Of a stretch of 64,000 nt of DNA, positions 57,801 to 64,000 are shown in pieces; positions within the stretch are counted from its first letter, which is position 1, and every line of letters begins with the position of its first letter. Both the position numbers and the translations under genes were made by a program. The DNA is from Apostichopus japonicus. Its lineage: Eukaryota; Echinodermata; Holothuroidea; Aspidochirotida; Stichopodidae. The DNA lies in NCBI RefSeq assembly GCF_037975245.1, contig NC_092570.1, positions 18,329,918 through 18,393,917 on the forward strand. The letters are read 5' to 3'. The notes beneath the pieces are model-generated. The model searched no databases. It saw only the letters and a list, made by a program, of their open reading frames with translations, and was not told where the DNA came from.

Positions 57801-60338
57801 AAATTGTGAAAAAAAGAAAAGTCACCCGAGAGCTACAAGCAAAATTTGGAATAAAAGTCATGCACTATCAAAATAAAAAAGCGAGAAAATTAGATAAAAT
57901 ATAAATGGTTCGTACTTGAACAGGTACAATTTAAATTCACAACAAAATGAAGATATTTCTACTGTCAGTAAAAAGAAAAGGATACCGCTGAACCCAACTC
58001 AATTTGCCACAGCGTTGTATATGATTTTAATTGATTCAGATTCGCTGAAAACGAAACTCACGACTTCACACAAGAAGGTCAAGTAAGTAAATATCCCCCA
58101 TGAGAATAAAGATCAACAAGCATTTTGATTTTTGTTTCTCTCTATTTTTTAGGAGGGGAGAGGGGGAGGGTGGCTGGGGGTGCCTAAGGTACAAAACATC
58201 TTGAATTGTCAGCCCATTATACAGTTTCAAATCTGTTATTGAATCTTACCACTTCCATCTTGGAGAGAAGTACAAGAGTAGTGATGGTTAGGTGAAGTTT
58301 GCAAGGCTTCTGAAAAATAGCTTCACTCAAACCAACCGTCTGTAAATGAAATAGTGAGATCAGTTGGAGGACAGAAAAAATTACAAGCACTACCATAACC
58401 TAACATAAGAGTGTGTTATACCTTCATGCAGAATTGTCATCCACATGGTTTTGTGAAATGCCAACTTTTTTCATTTCTGATTTCGGGTGTAAATTCACAG
58501 TTGCAAAAACTCTCCTGCAATCTCACTACACATCCCTCCCACTTGATTCCTCCAACAACCTTACCGACCAATTTGAAACGCTGGTAATATCTTGGTTTTA
58601 GAAACTTCAAAAATGTTTAGACATGTCAAAGAGAGGAGACACATGTGATATACCAGCATATGTTATATCCTATGGTGTACTGGTTTTGAAAATAAAAGTT
58701 CAATCTTTAAACTCTCTTTGGTTGGCATTTTTTGGCATGACCTGTATTTGTATTTGATATCTTCCAAAGTGAATTTTTCCCCCTTTACTATCGGAAGGAA
58801 TTGTTCACTTCAAGTTGATTTGCACTTTTAGTGGCAATCAGATGCTTAAATCTAGATTTTGCATATTTGCAATGACACAAAAAAATCCCAAAGCTTGTAA
58901 CAGACATGATTGGACACAATAAGACGTCCACGACTTGGGAAAGCTCAACAGGTGAAAATGAGAAATAATTGCAACATACCACGTAGCATTGAGACTTTTA
59001 AAGATCTAACATTATAGTTTCTTTGAGGTTTGAATCAAGCAGTGCAAATCTGACACTGTATGGCACAACAACAGCATATGAACTGGGACTAAACACTTAC
59101 TCCATGACACTGGCGAAGGACATCTTCCCTGAATTCCTCAAAACTGCCTTGAAGGCTCTCGGTGTTGAGTGGCAATGACAGAAAGTGGGTGAATGGTTGC
59201 TTCTGACGAGCCTCCTCCACAAGAAGATCGATCCTAGTCTTGGCTGATATCACTCCATTCCTATTGGACCCATGGATCACTACATAAATTGACCAAACAT
59301 AACAGTTACATTTCAACTGCAGATTACCATGTGTACTTTATGTGGCAAAAGTATACGTTACTCCCTCCATTGAACCACCCATCCCTCTCCCCCCACCCCT
59401 GCCCCCCGGCCAACTTACAAGACAGTTCTAAACTTCTGTTATAAGATAAATGAAGCACACTAGCAATATATCATTCTTCCATTGTATTTGATGGCTAGAA
59501 AGTGACCCTGCAAACACAATCAACTGTTTTAAGTACATTCCTAAATGTACATGCTTGTCCAACCCTTGTTTTTCACATATGAAGTCGCAATCGTCCACGA
59601 ATGTGATACTTACTGACGACCTCGGAACGGCTGCCACGGTTAGGGATGTTGATCTTGCATTGCGTCTCGTCCTCTATCCTCCTCCTGGTTTCCCCACCTT
59701 TACCGATGATACGACCGTAGAAAGCACTGGGAACTTCCATCGATAGACTGAATCCTTTGTCTGTTTCCTGAACGTCTATAAATTCAGAATCATCGCCTTC
59801 ATAGTCTGTGCCACGACAAAACAAAAAAAAACACTTACGCTGTCAATTTGTTAAAGCAGAATACAAAGATGCAATGAGAATCTAATAACCTATACATTGT
59901 GGGATACAGTAAATCTCTACGGTAGTCTTTAAATTGAGATAGATTACATTTTAATTTTTACCGCTCATGAAACATCACATTTATTAAGCATTCTGTCTAC
60001 ACCAAAATTATGATAAAAATAATTTCTTGAACTTTTGATGCCTTCAGAAATGTTTGCCAGACTGGTTTAAGTACACATTGATTTTCTGGGAAATTTGTCT
60101 TGTTGCAGCGATTAAGCAACTTTGTGTGCTAACATCATGAAAGACTGGATTGGGTGTGGAGAGAGGTGTAGGCCAGCTGACCTGCTTTCTTTACTGTACC
60201 TTGGCTAGTAAAAATCTCTTCATCTTCTTGATAAGGCTGGACCTGTTCTGAAAACTTCCAACCTGGAGGTGGATTGGTTGCGTTCCTTCGATAACATCTG
60301 CCCCCAATCTGTATTGTAGTAGGTTTGAGAACATCCAT
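54831..60338 (-). CDS. ASCC1: ASCC1 orthologue, activating signal cointegrator 1 complex subunit 1
   Basis: Eight coding exons: 60182-60338, 59614-59805, 59101-59279, 58250-58339, 57739-57785, 57053-57172, 56328-56508 and 54831-54944. The total of 1080 nt in consistent phase gives 359 aa, close to vertebrate ASCC1. The start MDVLKP matches the family N-terminus. A KH domain at about 70-130 has the GxxG loop as GKGG (87-90) and the following GNGVISA-like strand as RNGVISAKTRID. The 2H phosphoesterase half-motifs are H192-L-T194 (KLHLTIT) and H290-A-T292 (VKIHATLMN). In mammals ASCC1 is a nuclear subunit of the ASCC helicase complex, acting in transcription co-activation, RNA processing and alkylation repair. 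The first donor is ambiguous: 60200 also keeps the frame and removes six codons. The exon at 57053-57172 needs the acceptor CCATCAG rather than the nearer TTACAG to stay in frame. Confidence 0.95.
55190..55700. repeat. tandem repeat, about 75-145-bp units, TGACCTTTGACC family
   Basis: Four units carry TTGAGATATCGTGATTACA, GGGTTTCCACAATTTGACAC, AACCCAAATGACCTTTGACC and TCCACCAAAAACAATAGGCT. They lie in the last ASCC1 intron. The same family appears at about 26880-26940 and 30050-30130, and as the reverse complement at about 62880-63420. Confidence 0.8.
56622..56870 (+). mobile_element. tRNA-headed SINE, copy 3, 3'-truncated
   Basis: The head has CATCGTGGTTAAGGCAGTGAC and an intact B box, GGTTCGAGTCCTG. 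The body matches copy 2, with an internal duplication around CGTTGTGTCCTTAGCCTAGG, and ends near GTACACGTAGATGCAG. The 3' quarter with the LINE-like tail is missing. It lies in the ASCC1 intron between exons 57053-57172 and 56328-56508. Confidence 0.85.
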
Positions 60339-61079
60339 TGTGCAATCTGAAATGTTATCCAGCAGTGGAACTCTCAGAAATGTACAGTACAGTAGTATGT
60401 TTACAGTCCTGTTACAATGTTTCGACTGGAAGTGAAGGAGAATAAAATTGTCCGAATAAAAGGAGAAATATTTTTCAGGTGGTCAAAGTCAGAAAAAGAA
60501 AAGAAACATATATGAGTACAGGTTATTTCTCTATAAAATACAGTACATGTTCTGGCTTATAAGAAACTTAACTAATATGATATTTGGTTTTGTCACAGGA
60601 TACAGATTTCATTTTAGATTTGCTCAGATTTTTAACTACTCCTTTGAGGAATACATCCACAAATTGTATCCAGGTGTAGGCCTAGGGTTGGGGATGGAAG
60701 GGGTTGCACAAACTTTGACTGGAGGGCCTTGGAACTTTTGATTTGACAGGGCAAACCACAAAATATCTGGTAACTTTTCAACACATAGGTACAGTTTAAA
60801 TACCTTCTATCAATTTATGAATCAAGAATAGGACACTTTATATATGATAAAAGGGTTCTTAAGGAAAGGGACATTGTGTAAAAATTGTAGATTTCTATAA
60901 TGCTGGAGGGCACATGCCCTGTGTCCCACTTCCCTGGCTCCAATATCCCGGAGAAAATGTCCTATGCATTCTAACTTAGGCTATGCCTTGCCTTGGGTTT
61001 TAAACTGCGTTTTTTATGTACCTAGCCTAGGTCTGCCTATAGAAGAAAAAGAAAAATCAATTGCATGGGTGTGTGGCAT

Positions 61080-61290
61080 TTAAAGCAGCATTTTGCGTTG
61101 ATTCTCGAGATTTTCCAATACTATATACTATATCCGATACTATACCAATGACGTAAACTAAGCTAACTGTAAAGTTTCAACTCAAACTATTCCCGAAAAG
61201 TGCAAAAATATGACATTTTCTGGTTTTCGTATTTTGAATCTTTGACTTCGATAGACTCCTCCCACATAAAGGAACCTCGTGAATATGTAT
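61080..61290. mobile_element. diverged TTAA-type MITE, one end seen
   Basis: It begins TTAAAGCAGCATTTTGCG, the same terminus as the right end of 63432-63667. The inside shares AAAGTTTCAACT and CTCCCACATAAAGGAACCTCG, comparable to ACCTCGCCCATAATATGAAT in the other copy reversed. The far end is not preserved. Confidence 0.5.
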
Positions 61291-62242
61291 AACGGAAAAG
61301 GTACTTTGAATAGCAAGGTAAACAGTAAACAAGAATCAGCTGAGGAGATGTACGTATTGCGCGAAGGGACACTTACGGCATATCTCATTGCATACGATGC
61401 CCTAAAAACCCAAGAAAATTCGTCGCTCCGCGAAAATAAAACCAGCTTTGTAGCAAGGATACATAAGAGAGAAAGTCATTGAACCAGCAAGAACTCGATC
61501 GGTACGTAACATTCTCTAGAACGATATTGTATCACTCTACTCGGTGTTACATAGGCTAGTTATTGTAGTACAATCAGACCTATTAGTGTGTGGTGACTTA
61601 CACTGGTTAGGCCTGAATAACGTTATGTACACGCTGTGAATTTTGCACTAAAAGCAATGTAGCTATGAGTGTATCGCAATGGGGGCCTTTTTTCCGGATC
61701 TCTTGAAAAACGTTAGCTTCCTCCTCTCACAACATGGGAGAAAATAACGTTTTTCAGGAGATGAAAGTAACGTTTCTCATAAGGGAATGCAATAAGGCAT
61801 ACTGGCTAGGCCATGTGGAGATTTAAGTAGTGCTTTGTAGCAAGTGCTTTGCAAAACTGTAGTAATTGCAATTGATGATTTAGGCGATTTTTATGATTAT
61901 GCGTGAGTGTAGTAAGTAACCCTTTTTTAAGTTTCATTCAACAAGCATATTAGTTTCCTAACCTGAATGCGGTACTTTACTACCTTGATGTAGGGGAGGA
62001 AAGTAACGTTTTTAGTAGAGGAAACTAACATTTTCAGGGGAGGAACTAACGGGTCGGGAAACTGAAACCTAGGGCAACATGCAATGTCTGCTGTTGTATA
62101 AATTTCATAGTAAAGTGTACAACCATTCCATGAAAGTGATAAATAGCATCTAGTCATATGTCACCAGTAAATGAGAGCAATACATTTTAGCAGTGGATCC
62201 AAAGACATGTTTATAATTTGAAACCTTTTGCTACCTTCTTAG

Positions 62243-62387
62243 CAACCATCTGGTGAGGAAACACCATGGAGGGCTTGCAGAAGTAGAGGACGGAGAGGTT
62301 AGCTCCTGGGTAACACCAGACAACGGGACAACCCGGCTAACAGCAGCTGCAGCTAGGAGGCAGGTAGAAGAACGCCAACAGGAGTGA
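62243..62387 (+). CDS. candidate terminal exon, possible BED-finger tail
   Basis: A good acceptor (CCTTTTGCTACCTTCTTAG) precedes a 145-base frame that ends in TGA. It starts NHLVRKHHGGL and continues acidic, then Ala/Arg/Gln-rich. NHLxxxHH resembles the last part of a BED zinc finger, as found in hAT transposases and ZBED proteins, but the two cysteines expected upstream were not found. No other support exists. Confidence 0.2.
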
Positions 62388-62879
62388 ATGGGAAATGTAA
62401 GGGTACGTTTCAATATGCAAAATTGTGGGATCTGCAAAGTAACAGCTGTGAATTCTTTAAACAGTTAAACTCAGTGTAATAACAGAATGGCTTGCTCAAT
62501 TAAAGAATACTAGCAACATAAGTAGCTGGCTAGATTGTCATACTGAAAATAGTTATTTTCAAGTGACATCAATTATCAAAGGGTTATATTTGCTCATCCT
62601 TTTTGGAAGCAAAATACTGTTTGTCTGAAAGCAAGTTTTGAAAAACAGAGCACTTCGTAGTACTTGGTGTAGTGTTCAAACAATATATTTTATGTCTATC
62701 TTCTTATATTACATGTATATTAAACACTCAAAGCGACAATCAATCAGTGCTGTCTATCATCAAAAGCAATGATATTATTACTTAAGCAAAATAAATGATA
62801 CTCTTTTTTCTTCACTTTTCTTCTTAGGCAATGGTTGGTAATGTAGATGTTCAACAGCCTCGACAACTGGTAATGCAAC

Positions 62880-63420
62880 TGCTTGAAACCCATCCGGCAC
62901 TCTTTTTTGATATATGTACACACAACATCTCAAGGAGTAAAAAGTTGCTTGAATTCAAACTTGGTATATAGGTAGTCTTTATTGTTCCTTATTGTTTTTC
63001 ATCAAGTTCAAAGGTCATTTGAGGTCAATTTTTGAAATCTGTGTAAAAACAGTATCTCAAGAAGTGTTAGTTGGTTGGACATCCCAACTTGCTATGTAGA
63101 TAGCACTTGGTAAGTAGATTGTTTTTAATGGAGGTAAAAGGTCATTTTAGGTCAAGAGATGTTCAATTCTTGAAACCTTATAAACAATATCAAGAAGTGA
63201 AAGTTGGTTGAACTTCAAACTTGCCATATAGGTGGCCCTTGGTGAGTAGGTAATACATTTTGTTAATCATGAAGGTCATTTTGAGGACAATAGTTCATAT
63301 CCCAAGAAGAGAAAGTTTGTTTCATGGCAAATGTTGATAACACTCGGTGGGTAGATAATCCCATTGTTATGCTTACGGCCATTGGTGCTAATGCCATATC
63401 TCAAGAAGAGAAGTTGGTTA
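62880..63420. repeat. tandem repeat, about 125-bp units, reverse of the 55.2-kb family
   Basis: Four units contain TCTCAAGAAGTG or TCTCAAGGAGTA, AAAGTTGGTTGAA, CAAACTTGCCATATAGGT and AAAGGTCATTTGAGGTCAA. AAAGGTCATTT is the reverse complement of the AAATGACCTTT word in the ASCC1-intron array. No coding potential is seen. Confidence 0.75.
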
Positions 63421-63431
63421 ACTGTTACATT

Positions 63432-63667
63432 TTAAAGCAGCACGTTCGTAGTGTTTGAATATTCATATTATGGGCGAGGTTAATTTGGATCCCAACGGAA
63501 AATATTTAGGAGAAAAACAAAGTTGAAAGTTACAAATTTTTTCGAATTTTATGCCACCATTTGAAGTAAGATTTATATAGATAAACTAGTTATGTATGTC
63601 GTTATGACATAGTGGAGTCAGTGAGGTTGAGAAATATCATAGAAAAGGACGCAAAATGCTGCTTTAA
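63432..63667. mobile_element. TTAA-bounded MITE, 236 bp
   Basis: It starts TTAAAGCAGCACGTTCG and ends CGCAAAATGCTGCTTTAA, giving inverted termini and TTAA at both edges. This fits a piggyBac-type non-autonomous element, a different family from 23265-23641. It is inserted in or next to the 62.9-kb tandem array. Confidence 0.8.
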
Positions 63668-64000
63668 TATGTAGCCCTTGGAGAGTAATTGATTTCTATT
63701 GTTTTCCATAGGTCAAAGTTATCTTGGGTCAAAGATAGTCTCTATTTCCTTGACTTTATCATTCACTTGTATTCAGTTCTGTATTTCTTGATCAGTTGTA
63801 TTCCTTGCCAAATATAGATTTGTTTTCACTATCATCTAAGATTATAGACATGTTATTAGTTTTACATTTTTTTCTTGAAAGACGTAATCATGGTTTTTCT
63901 CTAATTGTCTGTGTTCTTTGACTTTACCATTCAGGGCTTTGAATAAACACAGTTTCTCTCACTGCTGTTCTTACTTCAATCTGCAAAATCTTCCAATTTA

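Larger units (their letters stand above)
60339..64000. other. region upstream of ASCC1 to the window end
   Basis: Probably holds the ASCC1 promoter and 5' UTR, but neither can be fixed. It contains one end of a TTAA-type MITE at about 61080, a weak plus-strand candidate exon at 62243-62387, a TGACCTTTGACC-family array at about 62880-63420 and a MITE at 63432-63667. From 63670 to the end only more diverged repeat (GGTCAAAGTTATC, GGGTCAAAG) is visible. Confidence 0.55.

Overview
This is animal nuclear DNA. Genes are split by GT-AG introns, spacing is wide, base composition is AT-rich, and SINEs, MITEs, a LINE fragment, minisatellites and long G or C homopolymers are common. The conserved proteins read like invertebrate-deuterostome orthologues of human genes. 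An echinoderm is my best guess, but that is inference and no species marker is visible.

Four genes can be supported, all on the minus strand. (1) 3889-6690: a three-exon gene for a PTB/PID-domain adaptor-like protein of 334 aa. (2) 13623-34684: a WDR44 (Rab11-binding WD-repeat protein) orthologue. I resolved 20 coding exons whose phases all agree and whose sum is 2865 nt (954 aa plus stop), from an N-terminal FFAT-like motif to the last WD blade. (3) 43961-45955: an intronless type I membrane protein with three Ig-like domains, a mucin-like stalk of five 57-60 aa repeats and one membrane segment. (4) 54831-60338: a complete eight-exon ASCC1 orthologue of 359 aa, with a KH domain and a 2H phosphoesterase domain. 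Weaker coding candidates lie at 7109-7375, 9181-9514, 48950-49445 and 62243-62387.

The rest is mostly repeats. The clearest mobile elements are a foldback element at 9523-10318, whose inverted arms are built from a 16-bp satellite and which sits between 8-bp target duplications; three hAT-like non-autonomous elements with perfect 8-bp target duplications (35696-36004, 37165-38741, 52149-52513); TTAA-bounded MITEs (23265-23641, 30434-30783, 63432-63667); a truncated LINE (about 41650-42860); and three copies of one tRNA-headed SINE. WDR44 has been reshaped locally by repeats: one coiled-coil exon is tandemly duplicated, a MITE ends six bases into an intron, and the last 3' splice site is duplicated.

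The genes do not look functionally linked. WDR44 acts in Rab11 and ER-endosome tubule traffic, ASCC1 in RNA processing and alkylation repair, and the Ig protein at the cell surface. No operon-like or bacterial defence-like system is present. The most unusual items are the satellite-armed foldback element and a set of hairpins that carry the word GGACGGACA in their loops, in and near WDR44 intron 1.
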